Positions 13,110 through 23,969 of a stretch of 64,000 bases of DNA are shown piece by piece; position 1 is the first letter of the stretch; the number at the start of each line of letters is the position of its first letter. Position numbers and translations under genes: made by a program. The stretch is from positions 20,229,716-20,293,715 of the forward strand of contig NC_045144.1 of assembly GCF_008831285.2 (NCBI RefSeq), read 5' to 3'. A model generated the notes under the pieces. That model searched no databases and was not told the DNA's origin. It saw nothing but the letters and a program-made list of their open reading frames with translations. This stretch comes from Nymphaea colorata (Eukaryota > Streptophyta > Magnoliopsida > Nymphaeales > Nymphaeaceae).

Positions 13110-13400
13110 TTGTTACAAGTGAACCAAAATGACATGGATTTGATGTAGGGTTTCACACTTTAGTAGTTATTTAATTTATGCAGCAACCCTGCTGCATAAC
13201 TTTTATTGCACAAAAATCGGAAACTGCATGCAGCAGTTGTGGAAATTGAACTAGCATGATCGTTCAGTTATTTTTTGTTTCGCAGTTGAGCCTCATCGTA
13301 AACAGGTGTCCCGGAAGAGCATCTTTCCTCGACATTTGAGTAGATCATACTCATGGCGCTTTGTTAGGTGATCATCTCAAAGGCCTAAAGGTTGAAGAAG
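13110..13400. repeat. Dispersed repeat family A, copy 1
   Basis: Shares ordered blocks with 19335-19570: GAACCAAAATGA.ATGGATTTGA, a CAGCATGAT-like block, a CGCAGTT/TGCAGTT block, AGCATCTTTCCT, and TCATACTCA. A shorter piece with AGTATCTTTCCTTGATATTT and GTCATACTCA lies at 22370-22460. All are in one orientation and have no coding content. The element type is unknown. Confidence 0.6.
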
Positions 13401-13719
13401 GGTCACAGGTGGAGATTTAGAGATTTTCTATGGCGACCTCTATCAGATCAGCCGCGTTTTACGACCACAGAATATTGGTTTTCCTTGACAATACCCCCTT
13501 CCAAAAGAAGGAAACGAACTTGATATTTCTCATTCGATGCATAAAATAAACTAGAGAAATTGTTAAAAGTTTAGAAGTGCAAATTTTACATAAACTCGTT
13601 TTGGTTACAACAAATGACAAGAAGTGGTTAAATGAAAAAGGTAAACATAAAACTGTTTTCCTTACAAGGCGAAAAGTAGACATTGCACTTGGAAGAGTTG
13701 CAATAAATGTTACAAGTCA

Positions 13720-13960
13720 CCAGAATGTAGGGTGTGGGTGTCGGTGCGATACATCTCAAAAAAATTATGGTGCAGTGGTGCGACGAAAGTATTTATTATT
13801 ATTATTAATTTATTAATATAATATATTAATAATATCAAATTTAATAAAAAAAATGAAATCAATAAGATCGAGTTGAGTGCGAATCTGGGTCACACCCGCA
13901 CCCGCACCAACACCCGGGTGCGTCACCAGGATTGCCGCACCCGGGTGACATTATTGCTTA
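13720..13960. repeat. Possible small inverted-repeat element
   Basis: A GC-rich left end (GTCACCAG...GGGTGTGGGTGTCGGTGCG) and a right end with CACCCGCACCCGCACC and CGGGTGACA flank a very AT-rich core of TTATTA units. GTCACC/GGTGAC and the GGGTG/CACCC tracts are complementary across the core, as in a MITE-like element. Ends and target duplication were not resolved. Confidence 0.4.
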
Positions 13961-14426
13961 AAACTAACCAACTCATCCTTTATATCCTTTATACCGAAAC
14001 TTGTTATATACACCATGGGCACTAAATTTCATGCGTGAGGAGAGTTAATGTTGAAAATGCCCCTATTTAAATAAAAAAATAAAAACGAGGAAATAAGAGA
14101 AAGTAAAAAGACTAAAAGGACAATTCTTTTTAAACAATTTCAAAAATGTCCCCTTCTTTCATTTGGGTACTCACATGCAACTCTGTCTACCTTTATATAT
14201 GCCCCTAGAGAAATGTTTCCAATATAAGCCATCAATATTTTTTTTCATAATATTTCTACCACATTTAGATGTGATTGTTATATATATATATATATATTGA
14301 GAGAGGGAAAGAGAAATGAATAAGATGATTATATATATTTATATATAGTAAGTATATAGCAACAGAGAGAAATAAGAAGATGCACTGGGAATTGGAATAG
14401 TGTCTCTTCTAAGAATAGTTTTCAAG

Positions 14427-14432
14427 CACGTG
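14427..14432. promoter_or_regulatory. G-box (CACGTG) upstream of the secreted-protein gene
   Basis: A perfect CACGTG about 300 bp upstream of the TATA box at 14724. It is a typical bZIP/bHLH site in plant promoters; a function here is inferred only from position. Confidence 0.45.
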
Positions 14433-14723
14433 ATTGAACCAAAGCAAGAAAATAAAAGGAATGCATGGACCAACAAAGTCAGACACCCATGAGGAGGTGG
14501 GTTGGATTATAACTGCACATATTCTCAACTGCACTCACTAACAAACACACGCCAAGTGATGGGCAGCACAACTAGTTGGACTATGTGGCGTGTATTAATT
14601 ACCATGTCCTTGGTTCAACTCGTAAGTGCGCTATCCTGTTGGTATGAAAGAGTATTGATTGGAGTTGAGGGTCGCCATTCTTGAGACTAATACGACGGAG
14701 TGTCTCTCTCGGTGTCCCTTTCC

Positions 14724-14731
14724 TATAAATA
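14724..14731 (+). promoter_or_regulatory. TATA box
   Basis: TATAAATA within CCTATAAATAGATC, 80 bp upstream of the ATG at 14804. This places the transcription start near 14755, with a short 5' UTR. Confidence 0.8.
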
Positions 14732-14803
14732 GATCAGGGAAGAGATGCCATTCTGCACTAATATAATCTTCCTCCCTCAGTTAACGTACAGTTGGTATTG
14801 GCA

Positions 14804-15611
14804 ATGAAGCGGGTTTGCATTCCCATCCTCTTTCTTGCCCTTCTCTTCCTGCTGTCTGTGGCTTTGGCACGTGAATTGGATGAACATCAAAGTATGTTTC
14901 GCTCTCTAGTCTTTCTTTTACCTCCAAAACCGTTTTCCTGCTAAGAATAGACCAGTTCACCCAGTGGGTGATGCCCTTGCCGTCAAACAGGCAACTGCAT
15001 GCACTACAAGGATAGCCTTTTGAATGTTATGTATACATACAATCATGATATGGTAAAATTATATTATTAACTTCATTATATATATACTTTCATAGTATAT
15101 ATATATATATATATATATTCTATCTTTGTTCTTTTGAAAATTATCAAACATATCTTTCGTCCCTGCAGGCACCCATTTGACTTAGCCTCGTGAAAAATTG
15201 AGCGTCTAAATGTTTAATAAGAAGATGCGCTCTAAATTAACGCTATTTCATCTCTTTTCTAAGCTTTCTTCTAAACTAGTCATACCTAATGTATTGTTAA
15301 AGTTAATTTGGACAAATTTTATGTCATTTTAGTGTCAGTCCAGCTAACTGAAAAGTGTTAAGTTGACTGCATCATATATGTATATGTGCATGATTAATGC
15401 TTACGGTCATCATATATATGCAGATGAAAAAGGTGGGAGATACGCGGTTGATCAATATTGGGGCAGGCCAGGCTGGGGCTGGGGAGGTCGGCCGGGCTGG
15501 GGCTGGGGTCGTCCAGGCTGGGGCTGTCGATACCGCTGCTACTATGGAAGGTGCTGCTCTGCGGCCGAGTATACCGATTTTGCCAAAGCCGAAGGTGTCC
15601 CTCTTGTTTGA
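14804..15611 (+). CDS. Small secreted Gly/Trp/Cys-rich (GRP-like) protein
   Basis: A two-exon gene of 91 residues. Exon 1 is 14804-14891 and ends at a GTATGT donor; exon 2 is 15424-15611 after TATATATGCAG; the intron is 532 bp and the phases match (1 + 2). Exon 1 encodes a signal peptide (MKRVCIPILFLALLFLLSVALA) followed by RELDEHQ. Exon 2 encodes three RPGWG-type repeats, then a cysteine cluster CRYRCYYGRCC and a hydrophilic tail ending GVPLV. A signal peptide, Gly-rich repeats and C-terminal paired cysteines are the plan of plant class II glycine-rich proteins, but this protein is shorter and Trp-rich. It is likely secreted to the wall or apoplast. The role is unknown. The TATA box is at 14724 and a polyadenylation signal at 15695. 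Confidence 0.85.
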
Positions 15612-15694
15612 AACTTCTACATCTCTCTTGTCCGTGTGGTTGTGGTGATGTTGATGATGTGGTGATGATGGTGAATTCAGTAATGGTGCTTCTC

Positions 15695-15700
15695 AATAAA
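15695..15700 (+). terminator. Polyadenylation signal AATAAA
   Basis: AATAAA lies 84 bp after the stop codon of the Gly/Trp/Cys-rich gene, in a T/G-rich 3' UTR. Confidence 0.6.
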
Positions 15701-15884
15701 AATGAGTTACGAGAGCGTGCTGGGATTGGAGTTTTCAGCTTAGTTCTTGTTGCTAGCATGAACAAAATAACTACGTCTATGGTTTCTGTACTTGTGGAAT
15801 AATGAAATTAAATATGTTGTGTTGTGCCTGTATTTCAATTGGTTCTCTCTCTCCGTGGCACACGCACAAACACACACACAATCC

Positions 15885-16095
15885 GCCGGAGCAGGGGCAA
15901 AGCCAAGGGGGGTCGGGCAAAAAGGCCTTGGCCCCTCCAAATTTCAAAGACAAAATTTTTACATACAATTTTTTAACATTTTTTATTAGTTTATATAAAA
16001 ATTTTAAAAATTAATATTTCGACTCATGTTAAAATTTTGAAACTATAATTCAACCCTCCAATTAAAAAAAAATTATTCGCTCCATCCCAGCTGCT
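15885..16095. repeat. Dispersed repeat family B, copy 2
   Basis: Contains CAAAGCCAAGGGGGG, AAGGCCTTGGCCCCTCC, then GTTAAAATTTTGAAACTATAATTCAACC, matching the order in 5780-5990 and 22612-22800. Confidence 0.6.
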
Positions 16096-16367
16096 TAATA
16101 TTACTAGATGACTAAATAATTAAGTCCACCACAAAAAATTACCATAAACCATTATTAAACACACGGTAACTTAAGCATGGCCATACCCTCAATAATTGTT
16201 AACACTCATGGTACTTTTAGCAATGGTTTTTATGTATTATATCATCCAAAAACTTTTGGAACTTGGCTTACATATCAAAGCATGCTTTATTTCAAGATAG
16301 TCTTTGCACAATGGGTCTAGTTTTTATCCCTGGCGTAATTGTCTTGTTTTTATCAATTTTTTTTGTC

Positions 16368-16371
<4 letters not shown>

Positions 16372-16438
<67 letters not shown>
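16372..16438. repeat. (TA)n microsatellite
   Basis: About 33 uninterrupted TA units. Confidence 0.97.
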
Positions 16439-16441
<3 letters not shown>

Positions 16442-16460
16442 TACTACTAATTCGAATCTT

Positions 16461-16565
16461 GAGGTGATTTATCTTGTTAGAAACATAAATTGTTTTTACC
16501 TTTCCATTTTGATTCGAGGTGATTTATCTTGTTAGAAACATAAATTGTTTTTACCTTTCCATTTT
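16461..16565. repeat. 55-bp tandem duplication
   Basis: GAGGTGATTTATCTTGTTAG begins at 16461 and again at 16516. About 50 bases of each 55-base unit are identical, which implies a recent event. Confidence 0.92.
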
Positions 16566-16569
16566 TGTC

Positions 16570-17365
16570 CTTATAAGACATGCTTTTGCTTTTCTCGTCT
16601 AGGGGTACTTTAAAAATTTTGGCACAAGGTAGGTGCTTGGGGCTGCCAGCAGAATCTTTTGCGCTCGTTAATAAGATTAAAAGTTTGAAAAGAGATAAAG
16701 CTAGTTATCTATTAGCCGGCTTTACGCAAGAAGACGGAATTAATAATCGAAACACATGGCGTCAGTGACGCATGCATTGATACGACTACTGGCAAGAATG
16801 AATGTTTAAATTTGCGTAAGTGAAGTCAAATCATCAGTGACGTTTAGTATTACTGAAGATGGGACTGTCATTGATGCTCGTCGATTAATGTCAGACTGAA
16901 CCTCAACATCTCAATCTAAATTCTCTCATGTAAGCTGTTTTGTGTCACAAAAAAGTTGCACTTTCTTGGCACTTTATTATTCATAAAGAGTAAGCCCTAT
17001 GAAACTCATACGCCATGAATGCTTGATTTGCTATGTGCTTGTAGTCTAACCTCTTTGTGTTAAATCCTACTTAATTAACCAACAACATGTACATTTCTTG
17101 ATGAAATAAAAGGTGGGGATCCTACCTCCCGGCAGTGTTGAATCGGTAAACCGAAACGTGTACACCTCCTTTACCATTCATAGATAGTGTGCAGCTTTTT
17201 ATGCTTTTATATTGGAAAATTGTGAAACTTAGTTGAAGTTGAGGACAAATTCTAGTTTGGTATCTATTTACATATTCAAGACAATTCGGAATCGAACATT
17301 CCATCATCGATTTCCTCTTTTCTTCTCCCATAATTCTTTTTCCGCTCCCTCGCGCAACTGCTCAT

Positions 17366-17401
<36 letters not shown>

Positions 17402-18237
17402 AGGAAGAAAGAGAAACCATCAATTCTTGGATGCAAAGTGGTATACGTTGTTCGTGTAAAATCACACCTGCATCCACAGGAAATGGCAACTATCAATTGT
17501 TGGAATAGGCCTACCTCTTCTTTATATTTATATTTGTGATCACAACTAACACCATAATCGTCTCCTCGATTGCGTGGGCTGCCACGTGATGGAATCAAAT
17601 CCAAATTACAGCAAGGATGTCCTTGTTTAGCAGCTGCGCCTTGGCTTTCTCCCTTGTTATCCCTTTTCTTTTCCTTGTCCTTTCTATTACAGTTATTTTT
17701 GGTAGCCGTTTTGATATCTATAATTTTCCTAATTTCATGTGCCTCATCTCCCCTTCTACAGTTATTAGTAGCCTTCACAATAACTACGTACCTTCGTCTA
17801 ATTCATTATCTCAGTAACTCTCATGTCATCCCTACAAATGTGAAAGACATGTCACTGATCTGCACTAGTCCAATCTTCCTGCACCATTACACTTCTACCA
17901 ACATGGATATATTTAGAGTTGTTTCCTGCAGGTGTTCGATATTTGAGTAGTCATTGATCTGAACTGCCTCTTTCTCTCTTTCTTTACACATCATAGCGCA
18001 TGCCCAATCCGTCACTCGTTTGGTCAGTTTTTGTTGATTTTTCTCTTATGTTGCCTAGCCCCATATGACAATTTTCAACCACCCATATTACAACGAGACA
18101 GATTAATTTTGTAGTTTGTTGTGTTTAATTTTTAATTACTGCTGGGGAGAAGTTTCCTAATGATCAGCTAATTAACGATTTAGTTAAGAGAGTTTCAAAA
18201 CTAAATGGAATAAAAAATGTTCTAAACATGTTATAAA
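16570..18237. other. Intergenic, weak exon-like ORF only
   Basis: Includes a (CT)n run at about 17368-17401. An ORF at 17617-17817 (66 codons) starts with a strongly hydrophobic, signal-peptide-like stretch (CALAFSLVIPFLFLVLSITV). It lies upstream of the decayed GRP-like exon at 18706 but is not similar to exon 1 of the intact copy. No gene is called. Confidence 0.4.
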
Positions 18238-18375
18238 GCAGTAGCAGAGCCCTGCCCATGCCAGCAACAAAATTTTTATTTATTTTTACATAAAAAATAT
18301 ATGTTGTGCCCCTTCAAAAGTGAAAATTTCTATAAAAGTGCCTTGTAGCCAAGAAATTCTGACTCCGCCACTTTG
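18238..18375. repeat. Dispersed repeat family B, partial copy
   Basis: Starts AGCAGTAGCAGAGCC, contains TTGTGCCCCTTCAAAAGTGAAAATTTCTA and ends near CTGACTCCGCCAC. It has family B-like ends but a diverged core. Confidence 0.4.
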
Positions 18376-18705
18376 GTCGTCCAGTGAAAGGAAATGGCCT
18401 ATGCAGTATTCTTATTGTTTCATGAGCATGGTCTCCCTTATTTACATGCATTCCTGCATATTATATATTCGAGTTTCTTTTCCATCTACTGAACACACAG
18501 ATGATATTTTGCATATATGTGTTGAATAACTGAATCATGCTACATGTGAAATTTCAGATTGCGTAGATGGTTCATTTGCATGAGTAGATCACCTATATGA
18601 ATGATGCAGCCAGAACGATGCTTGCGGACTACAGACTGCTATTAATTTCCGTGTTTCTGAAAATGCATGACGCTTTCCTGATTACGAATGATGTGGATAT
18701 TGCAG

Positions 18706-18848
18706 ATTAAGTCGAGGGACGTGCTCGACTTTGTCGGGCTCGCTGCCGTTACTGTAAACTTCATTACTGCTACCGCGATGACAGATTCTCCGCGGAGGAG
18801 TACGCTGAGTTCCTCAAAGCTTACAGCGCCCGTCCAGCCCCCAACTGA
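18706..18848 (+). pseudogene. Decayed second copy of the GRP-like gene, last exon
   Basis: In one frame from 18711 to the TGA at 18846-18848 the codons read RLCRARCRYC, KLHYCYR and SAEEYAEFLKA. This is clearly related to the CRYRCYYGRCC and SAAEYTDFAKA parts of the intact gene about 3.2 kb upstream. The exon follows an acceptor (ATATTGCAG), and in the same splice phase as the intact gene its first full codon is TAA (18708-18710), where the intact gene has GAA. The Gly/Trp repeats are absent and no first exon was identified. A minor acceptor two codons on (TTAAG) could bypass the stop, so a functional product is not fully excluded. Confidence 0.65.
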
Positions 18849-19334
18849 AACGTCCTGAACTTTCTTTTCTCTTGTGGTGAAGATGACAATGATTATTGTA
18901 GTTTTGGCGCTTTTCCATGGAAGAAGAAGAAAGAGAGCTTGCCTCGTGTCAGTCTCTACATCTACCGTGTGCGCACTTGTGCAAGAAGATTATATTATGT
19001 GAGAGGCCATATATAAAATTGTGTATGGGAGATTAAAATGACCACTTAATATGGTGAAGCTGGGTTTTGATCCTTTTTCAAGTCTTTTAAAACTTATACA
19101 AGCACACATATACGCATGAGTTAGAAGGAAATGGAACCTGATCGGGGTGGCTTTAGCTGAAAGGAAAACAGTTATAGTGTACAGAATTTCAACAGCCTAT
19201 AATATTGTAACAAAAGAAATCCCCTATAATATTGTAACAAAAGAAATCCCATGAGTCAAATGCCTGTCAAGCTTGTTTTCTTGAAAAAATATAGTTCCAA
19301 AAAGCTTTTTGTAAAAAATTCCTTCTACTTAAAA

Positions 19335-19570
19335 TGAGATCTGAACCAAAATGATATGGATTTGAACTGGGTCTCTAACAGCTTTGGCTGCATGTTGTAT
19401 AATGTGAACCAGCATGATTGGTATTATTGTTATTATTATTTTGCAGTTAATATCCTCCATAATATGTAGTGGATCTTGAACAGCATCTTTCCTTAATATT
19501 TCCATGAGGTCATACTCAATAGCACTCAGGTACGTGGTTATCTAAATCATAAGCGGACATGATGAGACCT
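19335..19570. repeat. Dispersed repeat family A, copy 2
   Basis: Same ordered blocks as 13110-13400, including GAACCAAAATGATATGGATT, CAGCATCTTTCCTTAATATT and GTCATACTCA. Confidence 0.6.
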
Positions 19571-22500
19571 TTGGAGGTTGTAGTTGAAATCAGTTCCGGC
19601 AGAGTTATAAGTGTCACAAATGACAGAACTAGTCAGTCTCCTTTCTAGTATACATGGGGTAAATTAATTATAAAGCTTATAGATAATTGTGACGTAGGGA
19701 ATCCCTGTATCCCTTATATGCATCATAGATACATATACGTGAAATGGCAGTGTTCGCACGTCCGTGACACAGCCCACAGCTACGTCATTCATACACAGCA
19801 TCAGTGGCGGAGCCATGACTTTTTAGTTATAGGTGCTTGCACTAGTGACATAAATTTGCTGTGGGTATTGTTAAGATATTATAATTTGATCTTTAATGGG
19901 CTGATGTGGGCAGTGGCCCACCCCAGCTAACAGATAGCTCCGCTGCTGCACCGTATAGTCCTTTACGCTTAGTAAGATAATATGATGTTACGTTACCTTG
20001 CATTTCTAGAAAAAGGCAGCACAGTTTTGGAAATTTACTTTTTTTAAAAAAAAAAAATCATCAATGGTTTTACCTTTCATATACAGGGGTATTCTAGGTA
20101 TTTTGCACCGAAATATGAAACGGGAATTTGTGCACCTTTAATTACCTTTTGAAAATCATTTACATTTAGTAGGCCCTACGACAAATAGAAGGGCGACATA
20201 TGTTCGTAGAAAGATGTGCTTTATTAATTTGTTTTTTCATGTGGCACGCGCGAAAAAAAAATTAAACTGAAAGGGAGAAGATATGAATTTACTTATGTGG
20301 GACAAGAGACCATGTTTATATGTACATAACTTCGAAAGTGAGAAGATTCAAGAGATTATTTTCCAAATTAATTTTGTTCTTTTACTGAAATTATCGGATT
20401 AGATTAGCTCATGATCTGGAGTTCCAATATTGGTATGCTGGCCTAGGTGGTGCACCCGTATTAGATGGGAGGTTTATTCTTTTGGTTCTTGGAACAAATT
20501 TGGCAAAAGGAAGAATGCGGACATGCAACATAAGTTGGACAGTAGCGAGTAGAAACTAGCAGCTACACTATCACTGTGTGGGAATAAATATTAGAGAAAA
20601 GGCTGCAAAAACCAAGTCTAACCAGAATGCTGATCAAAATATGTCTTTAAGCATGTTCTTGTGTGTGTTTGTAGTCTTAGAAAAAGAGAGAGAAAGAGAG
20701 AGAGAGAGAGAGATCTGGAGAGGCAGTATAGATGCGACCACTCAAATAACAAACACCACTAAGGCAAGGGAACCGCAGATTCTTCATTTCTCGTTGGTGT
20801 CTCATCAATTACTTCTGCCGTGCAGTTGCATGTTAGACATCAAGAGTATCACCCATGTATATGGGGTGACATGATCGCCTATTCTTGGTTTAAGGGAAAT
20901 AAGATGCTATTTTGGCAACAGTAATATATTGTCACGGTTTTATGAATCTGCTAACAAAAAAAAAAGTATATTCATAAAACACTTATCCCATTTTTTTTCA
21001 ATGGGTTTACGGGTTTGTAATATAGTCTCTAAAAGAAGATCAACTAGATGGAGAAAGAAACACTCAGATCTTTAACCAATTCACGTGCAAATGCCACAGA
21101 GGACAGTAGCAGAAGCGCAAGAAAGAAGATGGAATTGGAAACTCCCTTCATTGAAAATGCCAACTGCTACTGGTAAAGGAAGACTTGGATGAGTGTCGAA
21201 TGACTCTTCACTTATTGCACATGGCAACCGTACGCCACTGAAGTTGAGGGAGCAAATTCAATGCTCTGTTCTCAAATCAAGCCAAGCACTTGATCCTTGA
21301 AGATGTAAAAGAACCACTTTTTTTTTTTTTTTTTTTTTTTTATATATATATGGAAGGCGTTTGCCTTGTCTGATTATTATATCTAGCATAAATTTCTTAC
21401 ATGTTTGTAGTGTACAAACAAATGCGCACGCCAGACATACGTAGACATATAACATTTTGACACACACACACATATAGATCATGTAATTCATGAATTAAGC
21501 AGCATGCGTTATAAAATAGAAACAGGTAGATCGGCACTATAATAATGTAAAAAGAACGCCTTAAATGACCAAAACAGGAAAAAATGTGAAAAACTATATT
21601 TACACGTTTTTTCGCTTTAGTATTTTATTTTGAAAAAATGGGCATTTTTTGCTGCTTTATTTGGCTGCCTTATTTTCGAGTTTTTAACATGTTTTTGTGA
21701 TTATTGTGCAGACCTATACTATCAGTTGTTTTGATTTTCAGCTTTTCTATGGCATGAACCTAAAATTTTGGGGAAAATTTGGGAAATGGCCAATACCGGT
21801 GAATATTTCCCCGCTATAGACCTCTTCAATTATTCCAAAAAAAAAAAGAAAAGAAAAAGGAAGACTCTGATTGCTATTCTTCCTAATAGATGAGTTTAAA
21901 TATGGGCACGAAAGGAATGAAGAAAGCACAATTTTAAAAATTACATGAAATAAAAAATTTGAACTAGGCATTGTTACTGAAGGAATCACTTCTATTGATG
22001 TTTTTTACAAAAGCGTCCACTAAAGACCAAAGATAGATGCGATTTTACCGGCAGTTTTTTGAAAAATGAAAAAAAGCCACTAAAGATTGAATAGCTTTAG
22101 TGATGTTATCAGAAAAATGCCACTTTAGACAAATGAAAAAAATAAGATTTTTAACGATGTTTTATACAAAAACGTTAGCTTTGAAAAATTTTCTTTATAA
22201 CTTTGTTGACCTTTCAAAAAGGCGTCAGTGATAATTTTTTAACTGCCGTTTAATTCGCGTAACTGCAAGTCGTCCTTCTAACTTTGCGGTTAATATTGTC
22301 ACTGCTTTAAGCTTCTTCACATGAAAAAAAGAAAAAAAGAATCAATGACACGGATTTATGATAGTCAGTATAGATTCACTTACAAGTATCTTTCCTTGAT
22401 ATTTTTGTGAAGTCATACTCAATTGTCCTAATGTAAGTGGTCATACTCAGTTGTTTTGGATATATAGCTATTTGTGGATCACGGTCAGATTATTCGCATA

Positions 22501-22611
22501 GTAGAAAGTGCTCGCCTTCATATTCAGCATGGTAAAGTATGATGTTAAGGTGCACATTCTTAGAAAAACGCATGAATATTTTTGGTAATCACTTTTTCAT
22601 TTTTAGTCCTT

Positions 22612-22800
22612 GTGCATAGGAGCAGAGTGAAGGGGGAAAGGTAAGGGGCCTTGCTCCTTTAAAATAAATTAAAAATTTACATATAAAATTTAAAATATTT
22701 CACTCATCTTATATCAAAATATATCAAAATGTTGAAAAATTATATTTGGATCCTTGTCAACATTTAAAAACTATAATTTAGTTCCCTTCAAAAAGATTTC
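22612..22800. repeat. Dispersed repeat family B, copy 3
   Basis: AGGGGCCTTGCTCC, then TTGTCAACATTTAAAAACTA and TAATTTAGTTCCC, in the same order as 5780-5990 and 15885-16095. Confidence 0.55.
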
Positions 22801-23373
22801 TGATACCACCCTTGATTTTGCATGCTGGTAGAAATATGCTTTTACCAAACCTTTTGCAGTAGAGCAGAAAATCCGTTTGGGCCCGCAATAACAACTGCAT
22901 GTTGGGACACAAAATAACAAAAATGCCCTTGCATGAAAAATTTACGAGGACAAAATAAGAGAGAGAAATCATTTTTTCAAAAAAAAAAAAGACAAAAATA
23001 TCTTTCAGGCGAGTGCGAGGGTTAGAGCATGAGGTGGCTGCACTCTACAGTTGGAGTAGCAGAGCCTTTTAATTTTCTTACATGTTTGGTAGTCTCGGAT
23101 ATCCAGTCTTATGTATTTAACATCTCAGCCACCGAACTGAAACCATTCAATGGTTGGTAGTGATTGAGTCAACTCAACGTTGGGGGATATTGTCCGAGGG
23201 CATAGCATACAGTGAAAATTTGGTAGCAGCTATTCATATGGACTTCGAAAGAAGGTAGTAGTATGTGTTACTTTCAAATTAAAGGAAGTAATCATAAATT
23301 CACCTATGGGGGGTGGGTGCTTAATCGGATAGCACTCCTTAGAAGGATGGCTGACTCTATAAAGCTAGTCACC

Positions 23374-23378
<5 letters not shown>

Positions 23379-23466
<88 letters not shown>

Positions 23467-23491
23467 AGAGAGAGAGAGAGAGAAAGACTCC
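23379..23491. repeat. (TA)n(GA)n microsatellite
   Basis: About 42 TA units followed by a GAAAGAGAGAGAGAGAGAAAG tract. Confidence 0.96.
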
Positions 23492-23659
23492 CATAAAGAC
23501 ATAATCAAAGCCATGTAAGGAGACAGAGACAATGTTGTAACGTACAAATGTTCGTAAAAGATCTAAAATGAAAATATTAAAAAAAAGTCTATCCACCATA
23601 TTCATGCATTTTTTTTTGTTTACAGTATTACACATTCCAAGTTTATTTGTGCAGTCAGA

Positions 23660-23968
23660 TTAATTAGAAATAGCGTCAAAATAATTAAAAAAAAAACCGA
23701 AATGGTGGCTTAGGGACAGAAACCTCCTTAAACACATGCAAGGCCAAGGCCAGTGCATTGGTGCAGGCGGAGGTCTGGGGTGAAGAGCCGGATACGAACG
23801 ACGGCCGCTCATGAGCTCATGGGAGGGATCGGGCACATGGCCGGCAAATAAGTGATGACAGTCCAATAATGGTTTGCTAGCTACGGCAGCGGCCGGGGCC
23901 CAGAGGGACCACCCACAACTGAACAACCAAAGCAGAAAGATGCAATGGACGAGAGGGTGAAGGTGCAT
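23660..23968 (-). CDS. Possible small secreted Pro/His-rich peptide
   Basis: A minus-strand ORF of 102 codons in a clearly GC-richer island within AT-rich DNA. The N-terminus has signal-peptide features (MHLHPLVHCIFLLWLFSCGW, then ...APAAAVA before a likely cleavage site). The predicted mature part is rich in His and Pro and includes GRRSYPALHPRPPPAP, a basic pair followed by a Pro-rich stretch as in some processed peptide precursors. It does not match the CLE, RGF, PSY, CEP or IDA motifs as I know them. No TATA box or splice structure was confirmed, and it may be chance coding in a GC-rich remnant. Confidence 0.3.
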   Translation of the reverse strand: MHLHPLVHCIFLLWLFSCGWSLWAPAAAVASKPLLDCHHLFAGHVPDPSHELMSGRRSYPALHPRPPPAPMHWPWPCMCLRRFLSLSHHFGFFFNYFDAISN

Positions 23969-23969
23969 G

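Larger units (their letters stand above)
18849..23378. other. Intergenic mosaic of repeats
   Basis: No gene recognised. Contains a 27-bp tandem duplication (19196-19249), family A pieces (19335-19570, 22370-22460), family B pieces (19800-19945, 22612-22800), a (GA)n run (about 20682-20712) and a poly-T/TA run (21319-21350). A block around 21245-21320 (TTCAATGCTC.GTTC...ACTTTTTT) recurs at 25866-25920. Segments with CACTAAAGA-like motifs (22010-22240) may derive from a non-autonomous DNA transposon. Confidence 0.5.

Noticed and set aside
15394-15765. 123-codon antisense ORF over the GRP-like exon
   Set aside because: It is the mirror of Gly/Trp-rich codons. The sense strand has a signal peptide, matched splice phases, a TATA box and a polyadenylation signal.
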